From assembly GCF_001435095.1 (NCBI RefSeq), contig NZ_AZFC01000028.1:126721-176521 (forward strand): DNA of 49,801 nt, written 5' to 3'. Positions within the stretch are counted from its first letter, which is position 1. Each line of letters starts with the position of its first letter. The notes beneath the pieces are model-generated. The model had not been told where the DNA came from. It saw only the letters and a list, made by a program, of their open reading frames with translations, and did not search any database. This document shows positions 36,612-45,271 of this stretch, piece by piece. This DNA comes from Levilactobacillus spicheri DSM 15429 (GTDB lineage: Bacteria; Bacillota; Bacilli; Lactobacillales; Lactobacillaceae). A program made the translations under genes and the position numbers.

Positions 36612-37454
36612 ATGGAAAAAACGTTTACGTTTGACGATCAACACACGGTCAACCGCTTAGGCTACGGGACCATGCAGCTCCCGGGTGACGGGGTCTGGGG
36701 CCCCGCCGCTGATCCGGAAAATGCCCCGCACGTGATCGAAACGGCCATCGACAGCGGCGTCAACTTCATCGACACCGCCGACGCCTACGGTCCCCTCTAC
36801 GCCAACCACTACCTGGCCGCGGCGCTCAAGGCCCGGCCGGATAATCACGTGATGCTGGCGACCAAGGTCGGCTTTACCCGCCAAGGCCCCGGCGTCTGGA
36901 CGCCGCTGGGCAACCCGGACTACCTGAAGCAGCAGATTGAGCTGAACTTCTTCTCCCTGGGCGTCGACCACATCAACCTGATGCAGCTGCACCGGATCGA
37001 TCCCCACTACCCGTTGGCCGACCAGCTCAACGTGCTCAAGGCCTACCAGGACGCCGGGAAAATCGACCACATCGGCCTGAGTCAGGTCACCGTTGACCAA
37101 CTCAAGGCCGCCCAGCAGATTGTTCCCATCGCGTCCGTGCAGAACCAGTACAACCTGATCAACCGCAGCGATGAGGACCTGCTGAACTACGCCGAATCGC
37201 AGCACATTGCCTTCATCCCCTGGTACCCGTTAGCCACCGGGAAACTGATCACCAACCCAACGCTGACCACGATTGCCCAGAAGTACGACGCCACGCCCGC
37301 GCAAATCGCGTTAGCCTGGTTACTGAAGCGCTCCGACGTGATGCTTCCGATTCCGGGAACCAAGTCCAGCGACCACGAACGGCAAAACGTCCGGGCCCAG
37401 GACATCACCCTGAGCGACGCCGACTTTGCGGCGTTAAAAGCCTTAGCCAACTAA
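36612..37454 (+). CDS. Aldo/keto reductase
   Basis: 280 residues from MEKTFTF, chosen because GAGGTGAG lies about 8 bases upstream; the longer in-frame start has no site. The catalytic tetrad is visible: Asp in NFIDTADAYG with Tyr at its end, Lys in MLATKVGF, and His in LMQLHRID. The NADPH-binding end contains PIPGTKSSDHERQN. The enzyme should reduce aldehydes or ketones with NADPH. The nearby zwf and gnd genes make NADPH, but they are separate units. The substrate is unknown. Confidence 0.9.
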   Translation: MEKTFTFDDQHTVNRLGYGTMQLPGDGVWGPAADPENAPHVIETAIDSGVNFIDTADAYGPLYANHYLAAALKARPDNHVMLATKVGFTRQGPGVWTPLGNPDYLKQQIELNFFSLGVDHINLMQLHRIDPHYPLADQLNVLKAYQDAGKIDHIGLSQVTVDQLKAAQQIVPIASVQNQYNLINRSDEDLLNYAESQHIAFIPWYPLATGKLITNPTLTTIAQKYDATPAQIALAWLLKRSDVMLPIPGTKSSDHERQNVRAQDITLSDADFAALKALAN

Positions 37455-37467
37455 CTGAAAAATCCGA

Positions 37468-37498
37468 GCGTCCGTTTCCCAGGGAGGCGGGCGTTTTT
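37468..37498 (+). terminator. Terminator of the aldo/keto reductase gene
   Basis: GCGTCCG-TTCC pairs with GGAG-CGGGCG followed by five T. Confidence 0.7.
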
Positions 37499-37851
37499 GT
37501 TATACTCTAGTGGTAACGATTACAAAAAGCGGTTTCTCGAAAGCCGTTTTCAGGCGGATTCTCCGAAAAATAATTGGTTTTCATGAAAACGTCTTTTCGA
37601 TGAAAACGTTGATATTGCGGCATTGCAACCGGTTGTCTAAATTTTGAATTCTTGCTTTAAAAAGGTCGCTTTTCAGAGGAGGATAGCGTATAATAAATGC
37701 CGAAGTGGTCTAGACGGCAACGTCAGGCCCTCGCGGTGACGAGATGAACTTGCCCATCTCGTTCTTAACCGATGTACAACCCAGTTTCTCAAGTAACTTT
37801 CTGCTCATATAACACAACACATTTGACATTCACTTAAGGAGTGACTATCTC
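37499..37851 (+). promoter_or_regulatory. zwf upstream region with cre-like sites, -10 box and structured leader
   Basis: Two cre-like sites: TGGTAACGATTACA (37511-37524, 12/14) and TGAAAACGTTGATA (37601-37614, 13/14). TATAAT at 37689-37694 is the probable -10. The 150-base leader that follows can form GCCG/CGGC and GACGAGATG/CATCTCGTTC hairpins (about 37698-37770). AGGAG lies 10 bases before the zwf GTG. Confidence 0.5.
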
Positions 37852-39339
37852 GTGGCAACTGAACGTACAGCTTTATTCATGTTCTTCGGTGGTACCGGGG
37901 ACTTAGCATACCGGAAACTTTATCCAAGTCTCTTCAACTTATACAAGAAGGGCAACCTGCGGACCCACTTCGCCGTTATCGGCACGTCGCGGCAGACGCT
38001 CGACGACGACAAGTTCCGCGCCGCCGTTAAGAAGTCTCTGGCCGACAGTGGTAACCGGGCCGACTCGAAGGAAGCATCGGACTTTATCTCCCACTTCTAC
38101 TACCAAGCACACGACGTAACCGACCAGGCGCACTACTCCGTTTTAAAGGACGCCGCCGAAAAGTTGGACAAGAAGTACAAGTTACAGGGTAACCGGATCT
38201 TCTACCTGTCCATGGCGCCTCAATTCTTCGGCACGATTGCCCAAGACTTGAAGACCCAAGGCTTGATGTCCACCAACAAGGACGCCTTCAACCGGCTGGT
38301 CATCGAAAAGCCATTCGGTCGCGACTACGACTCCGCTAAGCAATTAAACGACGCCTTGAGCAAGTCCTTCAAGGAAGAACAAATCTTCCGGATCGACCAC
38401 TACTTGGGGAAGGAAATGATCCAAAACATCGAAGCCCTGCGCTTCGGGAACACCTTAGTCGAATCCCTCTGGAACAACCGGTACATCGACAACATCCAAG
38501 TGACGTTGTCCGAAAAGCTGGGCGTTGAAGAACGGGCTTCTTACTACGATAACAGTGGGGCTTTGCGGGATATGGTCCAAAACCACATCATGCAAATCGT
38601 CAGCCTGTTAGCCATGGAACAACCAGTGGCCTTCACGGACACCGATATCCGGGCTGAAAAGGTCAAGGCTTTACGGAGTCTGCGGGTCTACAACGTGGCC
38701 GACGCCGCTACCAACTTCGTCCGGGGCCAATACGGGTCGATCAACGACCAACCCGACTACCGTCACGAAGACAACGTGCCTCACGACTCAACGACTGAAA
38801 CGTTCGTTGCCGGCAAGTTGTTGTTCGACAACTACCGCTGGTCTGGTACCCCATTCTACGTCCGGACTGGGAAGATGTTAGCCGACAAGTTCACCCGTGT
38901 GGACGTCGTCTTCAAGAAGCCATTAGTGGACATCTTCGCCTTCCCACAAAGTCAATCGACGCCATTGGCAGCTAACGTGCTGACCATCTTCGTGGAACCA
39001 CACGCTGGATTCTCACTGCAATTGAACGCCAAGACCGCCGACGCCGGTTTCCAAACGGAACCAATCAAGTTGGACTACATGGTCGATGCGGCCAAGTCCA
39101 AGGAAACGCCAGAACCTTACGAACGTCTGTTGCATGACGTCTTGAAGGGTGACGGGACCAACTTCTCCAGCTGGCCAGAAGTTTCCTACGCTTGGAAGTT
39201 CGTGGACCAGATCCGTCGCGTTTGGGACTTACAAGAACCACAATTCCCGAACTACACGCCACACTCCATGGGACCTGCTGCGGCTGAAGAACTCATCCAA
39301 CGCGATCACCGTGAATGGATCTACCGCCTCAACAAGTAA
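37852..39339 (+). CDS. zwf: Glucose-6-phosphate 1-dehydrogenase
   Basis: 495 residues starting at GTG. The dinucleotide-binding GGTGDLAYRKL is near residue 14, IEKPFGRD near 150, and the active-site RIDHYLGKE near 180, with the catalytic His in the last motif. It oxidises glucose-6-phosphate to 6-phosphogluconolactone, the first step of the oxidative pentose phosphate and phosphoketolase route. Full family length. Codon use is less GC-biased than in flanking genes, as expected of a highly expressed gene. gnd lies 1.4 kb downstream on the same strand, separated by two unrelated genes, so they are not one operon. Confidence 0.97.
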   Translation: MATERTALFMFFGGTGDLAYRKLYPSLFNLYKKGNLRTHFAVIGTSRQTLDDDKFRAAVKKSLADSGNRADSKEASDFISHFYYQAHDVTDQAHYSVLKDAAEKLDKKYKLQGNRIFYLSMAPQFFGTIAQDLKTQGLMSTNKDAFNRLVIEKPFGRDYDSAKQLNDALSKSFKEEQIFRIDHYLGKEMIQNIEALRFGNTLVESLWNNRYIDNIQVTLSEKLGVEERASYYDNSGALRDMVQNHIMQIVSLLAMEQPVAFTDTDIRAEKVKALRSLRVYNVADAATNFVRGQYGSINDQPDYRHEDNVPHDSTTETFVAGKLLFDNYRWSGTPFYVRTGKMLADKFTRVDVVFKKPLVDIFAFPQSQSTPLAANVLTIFVEPHAGFSLQLNAKTADAGFQTEPIKLDYMVDAAKSKETPEPYERLLHDVLKGDGTNFSSWPEVSYAWKFVDQIRRVWDLQEPQFPNYTPHSMGPAAAEELIQRDHREWIYRLNK

Positions 39340-39350
39340 ATCAAGTCATC

Positions 39351-39391
39351 AAAAACCCGTTCCCTTTTGCTCAGAGGGGGAACGGGTTTTT
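39351..39391 (+). terminator. Terminator of zwf
   Basis: AAAAACCCGTTCCC pairs with GGGAACGGGTTTTT around an 11-base loop. The stretch from here to 39616 holds nothing else I can support. Confidence 0.9.
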
Positions 39392-39616
39392 ATGTTGGCC
39401 GTAAGTCCTGTCACCGTCGTTTGGCCGTCCGCACCCTTCCCCGTGTGGCAATTTTCACGGGTAAATTCTTCCCATTATCAGAACTTTCTTCATCATCTCA
39501 CCAATTGGTCTACCCGGTTAAGGCACCACAACGTCCCGGCTTGTATGACCCTTTCAGCTATTGGAAACTCCCCCGACCGACAAATAATTCCGCCTGATTG
39601 AGATGAATATCACAAA

Positions 39617-40075
39617 CTATTCAGCCGCTTGCAGCCGGCCTTCTTGACGAACCATCTTAATGTGCGGCGTCTGATTGAAGATGAACGGGGCACCATCGAT
39701 CCGGTACCCAAACTTCTCGTAGAAGTGCTGCTTATCGACCTGGGCCTCGATGACCACCGACTGGCCGGCAAAGTCACGGGCCAACTCCGCCGTGATCTGA
39801 GCCATCAGCTGGCGGCCCACTCCCTGGCCGCGCACGGCCGGCGCCGTCAGGACCCGGCCGAAGGTGGCGTGATTCTCCGTCTGAAAGACCCGGGCGTAGG
39901 CCACCAGGTGCCCGTCCTGGTAACCCAGGATATGGTGAGCGACCTTGTCCGCCGCGTCGAGTTCCTGGTACGGTCGTTGTTGGGCCTTCACGAAGATTTG
40001 AATACGTTCATATGCAAGATCATACAGATTGTCCTTCGTCAGCTCATCGTAGGTTAATGATTGCCAGTTAATCAT
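39617..40075 (-). CDS. GNAT acetyltransferase, ElaA type
   Basis: 152 residues. The acetyl-CoA-binding loop is VRGQGVGRQLM (R/Q-x-x-G-x-G pattern) near residue 80. The N-terminal LYDLAYERIQIFVKAQQRPYQELD and the C-terminal HFYEKFGYR are typical of the ElaA branch. Acceptor unknown. It is divergent from the MarR gene, with a perfect palindrome between them, so MarR may control it. Confidence 0.88.
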   Translation of the reverse strand: MINWQSLTYDELTKDNLYDLAYERIQIFVKAQQRPYQELDAADKVAHHILGYQDGHLVAYARVFQTENHATFGRVLTAPAVRGQGVGRQLMAQITAELARDFAGQSVVIEAQVDKQHFYEKFGYRIDGAPFIFNQTPHIKMVRQEGRLQAAE

Positions 40076-40127
40076 GTTATCATGTCCTCTTTCGTGTTAT
40101 GATTAATGGCAAGTATGCAACTTTTTA

Positions 40128-40141
40128 ATTGCAATTGCAAT
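40128..40141. promoter_or_regulatory. Palindromic operator between the ElaA and MarR genes
   Basis: ATTGCAATTGCAAT is a perfect 14-base palindrome 28 bases before the MarR start, the usual size and place for a MarR-family operator. Confidence 0.6.
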
Positions 40142-40169
40142 AACTAATTTCAAAAAGAAGGCCAAAATC

Positions 40170-40640
40170 ATGCAAAATGCGTTCCGCAGTATCGGGCTGA
40201 TCGCCCGGGCGACCTCGATCATGGGCAATCGCCTCTTCACCCCCAAAAACTTGCAGGCGAACCAATTTCTCTACCTGCTCCGCATCCTCGAAAACCCCGG
40301 CATCACCCAGGCCGACCTGGCGACCCAGCTCCACGTCGACCCTTCGACCTGCCTGCGGGCCGTCCGCAAGCTCAGCGCCGGCGGCTACCTGACGCGGGAA
40401 GCCGATCCCACCAACCAGCGGCGCAAACGGCTGGTCCCCACGGCCAAGGCCCAGGCCGACGCCGCGCAGCTGCACGGCTACGAGCAGGCCCTGCTGACCG
40501 TTGGCACCCAGGACTTCACCCCCGGCGAACGGCTGATGCTCCAGGAACTGCTGGCTCGCGTGGCCGCCAACATCGAGGGGCTCAACGACGACCCCGACCG
40601 GCTCATGGCTACCGTCAAACGGGCGCCTCATGAAAATTAA
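40170..40640 (+). CDS. MarR-family transcriptional regulator
   Basis: 156 residues with a winged helix-turn-helix. The recognition region is ITQADLATQLHVDPSTCLRAVRKL, and the wing contains READPTNQRRKRLV. AAGAAGG precedes ATG. It should repress or activate its own gene and the divergent acetyltransferase gene through the palindrome between them. It ends 110 bases before gnd, which has its own promoter region. The ligand is unknown. Confidence 0.9.
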   Translation: MQNAFRSIGLIARATSIMGNRLFTPKNLQANQFLYLLRILENPGITQADLATQLHVDPSTCLRAVRKLSAGGYLTREADPTNQRRKRLVPTAKAQADAAQLHGYEQALLTVGTQDFTPGERLMLQELLARVAANIEGLNDDPDRLMATVKRAPHEN

Positions 40641-40750
40641 GGGGCCCCTTTCAAAAGATGGGGCAAATTATTTCACTTTCAGATTGTGAGATGATACACT
40701 TTAGTTTGTAAGGCCTGATTTTAATTCTGATACACAAAGGAAGGTTTCGA

Positions 40751-42193
40751 ATGGCAGACAAACAAGCAAACATTGGTGTTGTTGGTATGGCGGTCATGGG
40801 CAAGAATTTAGCCCTGAACATCGAAAGTCGTGGGTACACGGTCGGCATCTACAACCGGTCCGATTACCGCACCAAGGACGTCATGAAGGATCACAGCGAC
40901 AAGAACTTGATTCCAAGTTACAGCGTTGAGGACTTCGTGAAGTCCCTGGAAAAGCCGCGGCGGATTCTCTTGATGGTCAAGGCTGGTAAGCCAACCGACG
41001 CCGTTATCCAAGAATTGTTGCCATTACTCGACAAGGGCGACGTCCTGATCGACGGTGGGAACACGAACTTCCACGACACCATGGCGCGGAACGCCGAACT
41101 GGACAAGTCCGGCATCAACTTTATCGGCATGGGGGTTTCCGGTGGTGAACTGGGTGCCCTGCAAGGTCCTTCCTTGATGCCCGGTGGCCAAAAAGAAGCC
41201 TACGATTTAGTTGCCCCAATCCTGGAACAAATCTCTGCTAAGGCCCCTCAAGACGGCAAGCCATGTGTCACCTACATCGGCCCGAACGGTGCTGGTCACT
41301 ACGTTAAGATGGTCCACAATGGGATCGAATACGGGGACGAAGAGCTGATCGACGAAAGCTACAACATCATGCGTAACGTCGCCGGCATCTCCGTGGACGA
41401 AATGGCTGACATCTTCAAGGAATGGAACAAGGGCGAACTCGACAGCTACTTGATCGAAATCACCGCCGACATCTTGACTCGGAAGGATGACCTGGGCGAC
41501 GACAAGAACTTGCCGATCGTCGATGCCATCTTGGACCGGGGGAACAACAAAGGAACTGGTAAGTGGAGTTCCGAAGATGCTCTGAACATCCAAGTACCAC
41601 AATCCGTCATCACCGAATCCGTTTACGCACGGTACATCTCCATGATGAAGGACGAACGGGTCAAGGCTTCCAAGGAATTGCCAGCAGCCGCTAAGCAAGG
41701 CAAGGCCGAAATTGGCGACAAGACCGAATTCGTGGAAAAGGTTCGTCAAGCCCTCTTCTTCAGTAAGTTGATGAGTTACGCTCAAGGGTTCGAACAACTC
41801 CGCGTGGCTTCCGAAACCTACGACTGGGACTTGAAGTTCGGTGAATTAGCACAGATTTGGCGTGGCGGTTGCATTATCCGGGCCCAATTCCTGCAAAACA
41901 TCACCGATGCCTTTAACAAGGATCCGAAGTTGAGCAACCTGTTGTTCGACAGCTACTTCAAGGACATCGCTGCTAAATATCAACAATCCGTCCGTGACGT
42001 GGTCGCAACGGCCGTTCAAGCCGGCATTCCGGTGCCAAGCTTCTCCGCTGCCATCACCTACTACGACAGTTTCCGGGCAGAAGTGCTGCCAGCTAACTTG
42101 TTGCAAGCACAACGGGACTACTTCGGGGCGCACACCTACGAACGGCGTGACCGTGAAGGCAACTTCCACTACTCATGGTACGAAGAACAATAA
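40751..42193 (+). CDS. gnd: 6-phosphogluconate dehydrogenase (decarboxylating)
   Basis: 480 residues, full length. The Rossmann motif [15 protein letters not shown] is at the start, followed by the substrate-binding [19 protein letters not shown] and the catalytic [14 protein letters not shown]. The C-terminal tail ends HYSWYEEQ. It converts 6-phosphogluconate to ribulose-5-phosphate and CO2, giving NADPH. With zwf nearby it completes the oxidative branch feeding phosphoketolase. AAGGAAGG precedes ATG. A possible promoter is TTTCAC...TACACT, with the -10 at 40695-40700. Confidence 0.97.
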   Translation: MADKQANIGVVGMAVMGKNLALNIESRGYTVGIYNRSDYRTKDVMKDHSDKNLIPSYSVEDFVKSLEKPRRILLMVKAGKPTDAVIQELLPLLDKGDVLIDGGNTNFHDTMARNAELDKSGINFIGMGVSGGELGALQGPSLMPGGQKEAYDLVAPILEQISAKAPQDGKPCVTYIGPNGAGHYVKMVHNGIEYGDEELIDESYNIMRNVAGISVDEMADIFKEWNKGELDSYLIEITADILTRKDDLGDDKNLPIVDAILDRGNNKGTGKWSSEDALNIQVPQSVITESVYARYISMMKDERVKASKELPAAAKQGKAEIGDKTEFVEKVRQALFFSKLMSYAQGFEQLRVASETYDWDLKFGELAQIWRGGCIIRAQFLQNITDAFNKDPKLSNLLFDSYFKDIAAKYQQSVRDVVATAVQAGIPVPSFSAAITYYDSFRAEVLPANLLQAQRDYFGAHTYERRDREGNFHYSWYEEQ

Positions 42194-42209
42194 ACTAATC
42201 CGTTTAACC

Positions 42210-42240
42210 AAAAGGACGCCCAAATTGGACGTCCTTTTTT
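42210..42240 (+). terminator. Terminator of gnd
   Basis: AAAGGACG pairs with CGTCCTTT followed by a T run. Confidence 0.88.
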
Positions 42241-42272
42241 CTATCCACAATGGGGATAACTGGTGGGGATAA
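42241..42272. promoter_or_regulatory. Cluster of three DnaA-box-like 9-mers
   Basis: CTATCCACA (42241-42249) and two copies of TGGGGATAA (42251-42259, 42264-42272; reverse complement TTATCCCCA) each differ by one base from TTATCCACA. They lie directly after the gnd terminator in an otherwise empty gap, next to an AT-rich stretch. Confidence 0.4.
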
Positions 42273-42388
42273 CTTATTTACAAACTATTCTTAGCATGAA
42301 TTGATTCTCATCCCTCACCCTTGTTCGGCTCACCCAATACTTAACCGCCAAGTCAAAAACGCCAGGCCCAATTTGCCTGACGCTCGGT

Positions 42389-42862
42389 TCACCTCGTCCA
42401 AGAAGCGACCACCTCTGCCGTTAACAAGTGCTGCAAGAGTGGTCGTTTCTCCGGCTTATCCAGGAATTGATAGGCCCGGGGCGCCACGAACCCGGGGAAC
42501 TGCTCCCGGAGGCGTTCCCGTGGGAGTAATCGTAAGGTCACCGCCGTTCGAATCGGCAGGGCCAAGCCCCGCGTGGCCGTCCCGAAATAGTCGCGCAACG
42601 CCACCGGGTCATCTTGTTGCGTCCGCATCCCCCGTTGAATCAGCGTCGTCACGGCCGCCGTTTCCGGTTGGGCAACGTCGATAAACAGGCCGACCCCGCC
42701 GCCCGGTCCGGTCACACAGACGAACGCCTGGAAGGGCCGTTGGTAGAAGCGTTTGCGAAACTCCAGCACCTTATCCTGCCGTTGCACCCGCGCGGCCATC
42801 GCCGGATGCAGCGACAACAACAGGGTCGGTTTGTCGGCCTCGTAAAATTCGCGCACCTGCAT
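42389..42862 (-). CDS. ASCH/PUA-like domain protein
   Basis: 157 residues. The N-terminal half, LLSLHPAMAARVQRQDKVLEFRKRF, has the 'substrate site, then K-x-EFRKR' layout of ASCH domains, followed by a beta-rich GGGVGLFIDV. The family binds RNA or nucleotides in known cases. It starts 11 bases after the LacI gene and is very likely co-transcribed with it, although nothing in the sequence explains the link. Assignment is from pattern only. Confidence 0.6.
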   Translation of the reverse strand: MQVREFYEADKPTLLLSLHPAMAARVQRQDKVLEFRKRFYQRPFQAFVCVTGPGGGVGLFIDVAQPETAAVTTLIQRGMRTQQDDPVALRDYFGTATRGLALPIRTAVTLRLLPRERLREQFPGFVAPRAYQFLDKPEKRPLLQHLLTAEVVASWTR

Positions 42863-42873
42863 CGTTTCGCCCC

Positions 42874-43860
42874 CTACTGCAACTTGGCCGGAATGATCAT
42901 CCGGTCCGGTGCGACGTGCTCTCCGTTCAGCTCCCGCAACATGATTTCGGCCGAACTGGCCCCCATCAGGAACGGGTTTTGGGTGATCAGTGTCAGCTTA
43001 GGTTCCATGCGGCGGATGAAGTCCGTGTCGGCGAACCCGGTCGCCGTGACCTCCTGGTTATCGATCAACCCGGAGATGATCAGGTTCGGGAAGAATTCCA
43101 GCAACCAGCGTTCCTTCAACGCGAAGACCACCGTTTTCTGGTCGCTCTTGTGAATCAGCGCGGTCAGCCGCTGATGGACCTCGCTGTGGTTGTAGGAAGC
43201 CTCGGAGACCTCCAGCACGTCGACGTCTTGGGCCGCCGAGAGGATGCCCCGGTAGCGCTCCTGGCGGGTCCGGCTAAGGTCCAGTTCCGACGTCAAAACG
43301 ACCACGTGGGTGTAGCCCTGCCGGCCGAAGTACTCGGTGGCCTCCTGGGCGGCCTGGAAGTTGTCCGTGATCACCTGGGGCCAGGGACAGGCGTCCATTT
43401 CCCGGTCGACGCTGACCACCGGCATCTGCTGGTGCAGGATCTCCTGAACCGTCTGCGGGTTGCTGAAGGACTGGAGCAGCAAGCCGTCGAACTGGTGCGA
43501 GCCAATCGCCCGCAACAGCGTCTTTTCCCGTTCGATGTCGGCGTTGGCGTCGAAGAGGACCCCGATGTACCCCTGACTCTCCAGGATCGAGCTGATACCC
43601 TTAAAGAGTTCGGTCGAGAAGTAATCGTCAATGTTGGCCACGATGACCGCGACCAACTTGCTGGAACGGGTGATCATCTGGCGCGCGACGGAATTGGGAA
43701 CGTAATTCAGCTTGGTGATGGCGTCCTGGACCTTGGCCGCCGTGGCGGCCGACATCCGGCCGAGGTTGCCGTTCAGAAACCGGGAGACCGTCGCGATGGA
43801 GACCCCGGCGAGGGCCGCAACGTCTTTAATATTTGCATTTTTATTCGATTTACGTGCCAT
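42874..43860 (-). CDS. LacI/GalR-family transcriptional regulator
   Basis: 328 residues from MARKSNKN; GAAAGGGCG lies about 8 bases before this ATG. The N-terminal HTH is IKDVAALAGVSIATVSRFLNG, followed by the hinge YVPNSVARQMITR and a periplasmic-binding-type sensor domain. It is encoded just downstream of the HPS-PHI operon, whose promoter is covered by AAACGTTT-centred palindromes of the LacI type, so it most likely represses that operon. The inducer would be a sugar or sugar phosphate of the pathway. A terminator separates it from the operon, so it is its own unit with the ASCH-like gene. Confidence 0.92.
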   Translation of the reverse strand: MARKSNKNANIKDVAALAGVSIATVSRFLNGNLGRMSAATAAKVQDAITKLNYVPNSVARQMITRSSKLVAVIVANIDDYFSTELFKGISSILESQGYIGVLFDANADIEREKTLLRAIGSHQFDGLLLQSFSNPQTVQEILHQQMPVVSVDREMDACPWPQVITDNFQAAQEATEYFGRQGYTHVVVLTSELDLSRTRQERYRGILSAAQDVDVLEVSEASYNHSEVHQRLTALIHKSDQKTVVFALKERWLLEFFPNLIISGLIDNQEVTATGFADTDFIRRMEPKLTLITQNPFLMGASSAEIMLRELNGEHVAPDRMIIPAKLQ

Positions 43861-43934
43861 AGCGGTTATCGCCCTTTCAAAATATGTACGGACCGAGGCC
43901 AAGCCTCAGTCGCTGGTTAAGTTGCCATGTAATA

Positions 43935-43977
43935 GCTGCCGATTGATTCCGCTCAACTGGGCCGTGACGACCGTGGG
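43935..43977 (-). repeat. Fragment of the structured repeat (3' arm and tail)
   Basis: Read on the minus strand, CCACGGTCGTCACGGCCCAG followed by TTGAGCGGAATCAATCGGCAGC closely matches the 3' end of copy D at 46410-46452. The 5' two thirds are absent. Confidence 0.6.
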
Positions 43978-44053
43978 GCCGGCCGGTTTTAAACACCCCG
44001 CCTGCCGCGTCACGTGCCAATAATTTATTCTACCACGCCAACCTGATTCTACG

Positions 44054-44093
44054 AAAAAACAGTGTGATTCTCTTGCAATCACACTGCTTTTTT
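44054..44093 (-). terminator. Terminator at the end of the HPS-PHI operon
   Basis: AAGCAGTGTGATT pairs with AATCACACTGTT on the minus strand with T runs on both sides. It lies 15 bases after the PHI stop. Confidence 0.88.
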
Positions 44094-44108
44094 GACTATG
44101 GGGAACGC

Positions 44109-44651
44109 TTATTCCATGTTACTGTGCGTTGCGGCAGCGGCAGCGTTAGAAACGTTGTCCCGCCGGCTGAGCTTGAGGCACAGGATGTCCAACGTGATGT
44201 GGACGCTTTGGTCGAACAGCGTGCTCAGCAACTGGATCGACTTGACCCCGTCGCCCGCCTTGGTCGCCCCGGGCACCACGATGGTCGCGTCGCCCAGCTT
44301 TCCCAGCGGTGAGTCGGCGTGACTGGTAACCGCCACGACCTTGACCCCGTTTTCGTGGGCCTTTTCGGTCAGCTCTAAGATGCTGGCCGTCTTCCCGGAC
44401 CCGGACACGGACAGGAGGACGTCCCCCGCCTGAATCGACGGCGTGATGGTCTCCCCAATCACGTAGACCGTGTACCCGATGTGCATCAGACGCATCGCAA
44501 ACCCTTTGGCCATCAGACCGGAACGGCCGGCCCCCAACACGAAGATCCGTTGGTCCTTTTGTAAAATCTTTTCGGCCTGGTCGAGTTGTTGCTCATCGAT
44601 CAACCCCATCACTTCGTCTACTTCGCTGGTAACCTGTTCAATCAATGTCAT
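44109..44651 (-). CDS. 6-phospho-3-hexuloisomerase (PHI)
   Basis: 180 residues, a single SIS domain. The phosphosugar-binding loop GAGRSGLMAKGFAMRLMHIG is near residue 37, and SVSGSGKTASI near 80. A conserved Glu in the VPGATKAGDGVKSIQLLSTLFDQ region fits PHI. The enzyme interconverts 3-hexulose-6-phosphate and fructose-6-phosphate. Its start overlaps the end of the HPS gene by 4 bases (ATGA), and in other organisms these two enzymes work as a pair or a fusion. It is the last gene of the operon. Confidence 0.88.
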   Translation of the reverse strand: MTLIEQVTSEVDEVMGLIDEQQLDQAEKILQKDQRIFVLGAGRSGLMAKGFAMRLMHIGYTVYVIGETITPSIQAGDVLLSVSGSGKTASILELTEKAHENGVKVVAVTSHADSPLGKLGDATIVVPGATKAGDGVKSIQLLSTLFDQSVHITLDILCLKLSRRDNVSNAAAAATHSNME

Positions 44652-45271
44652 GAATGCATAACCTCCATAAATTTCTGTGCTGTTGCCACGGGATCGGCCG
44701 TCTTCACGATGGCGCTCCCCACGATGACGGACTCCGCGATCCCCTGCTGAGCCAACTTTTGGGCCATGGCCAGGTCGATGCCCCCGGCCACGGAGATGTG
44801 CTGAACCCCCGGATACTGGTGGTGGAACGCCGCGACCGTGGCCGCCGCGTCAAAGCCCGTCTGCGCGTCCTTGGCGTGGTGAATCCCGTAAATCGCCTGC
44901 GGGAAGTCCACGATTTGGCCAGTCTTCACGTCGTTGATCTCCATCATATCGATAAACATCTGCTTCTGCCGCTGCTGGGTCAGCGCGTAGACCTTTTCCA
45001 GGGTCCCCCGCGAAGCCGCCCCCATCACGGTCAAGATATCCCCGGCCGCAAAGCCTTTGTCAAACTCGTATTCGCCTTCGTCGATGGTCTTGATGTCTAG
45101 TAACAGCTTGGCATGCCGCAGTGCCGGCAAGGCCTGGTGAATCTGCAGTACCCCGTAATCCTTGATCAGCGAGGTCCCCAGTTCAATGATGTCGACCTGG
45201 TCGTCGAGCTGCCGCGCTAAGTCGACCGCCCGCTCCAGGGTGACCCGGTCAATCGCTACTTGTAAGTCCAT
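44648..45271 (-). CDS. 3-hexulose-6-phosphate synthase (HPS/KGPDC family)
   Basis: 207 residues forming a short TIM barrel of the OMP-decarboxylase superfamily. DIKTIDEGEYEFDKGFAAGD near residue 60 carries the Asp-x-Lys active site, and IHHAKDAQ and ISVAGGI are the later conserved stretches. HPS joins formaldehyde to ribulose-5-phosphate, or runs in reverse. The close relative UlaD/KGPDC decarboxylates 3-keto-gulonate-6-phosphate. The PHI partner favours HPS, but the kinase and anion-type transporter upstream leave the decarboxylase option open. Its ATG shares one base with the kinase stop codon (TAATG), so translation is coupled. Confidence 0.88.
   Translation of the reverse strand: MDLQVAIDRVTLERAVDLARQLDDQVDIIELGTSLIKDYGVLQIHQALPALRHAKLLLDIKTIDEGEYEFDKGFAAGDILTVMGAASRGTLEKVYALTQQRQKQMFIDMMEINDVKTGQIVDFPQAIYGIHHAKDAQTGFDAAATVAAFHHQYPGVQHISVAGGIDLAMAQKLAQQGIAESVIVGSAIVKTADPVATAQKFMEVMHS

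Noticed and set aside
37695..37770. Possible tRNA-Leu-like sequence (GCCGAAGTGGTCTAGACGGC)
   Set aside because: Only a D-arm-like piece is present; no acceptor stem, anticodon arm or TTCRA arm can be formed.
39340..39616. Short open frames between zwf and the acetyltransferase gene
   Set aside because: They begin inside the zwf terminator or the end of zwf, have no ribosome site and no recognisable protein features.
42301..42684. A 127-residue plus-strand open frame
   Set aside because: It is antisense to the ASCH-like gene, which has a good ribosome site and codon pattern.
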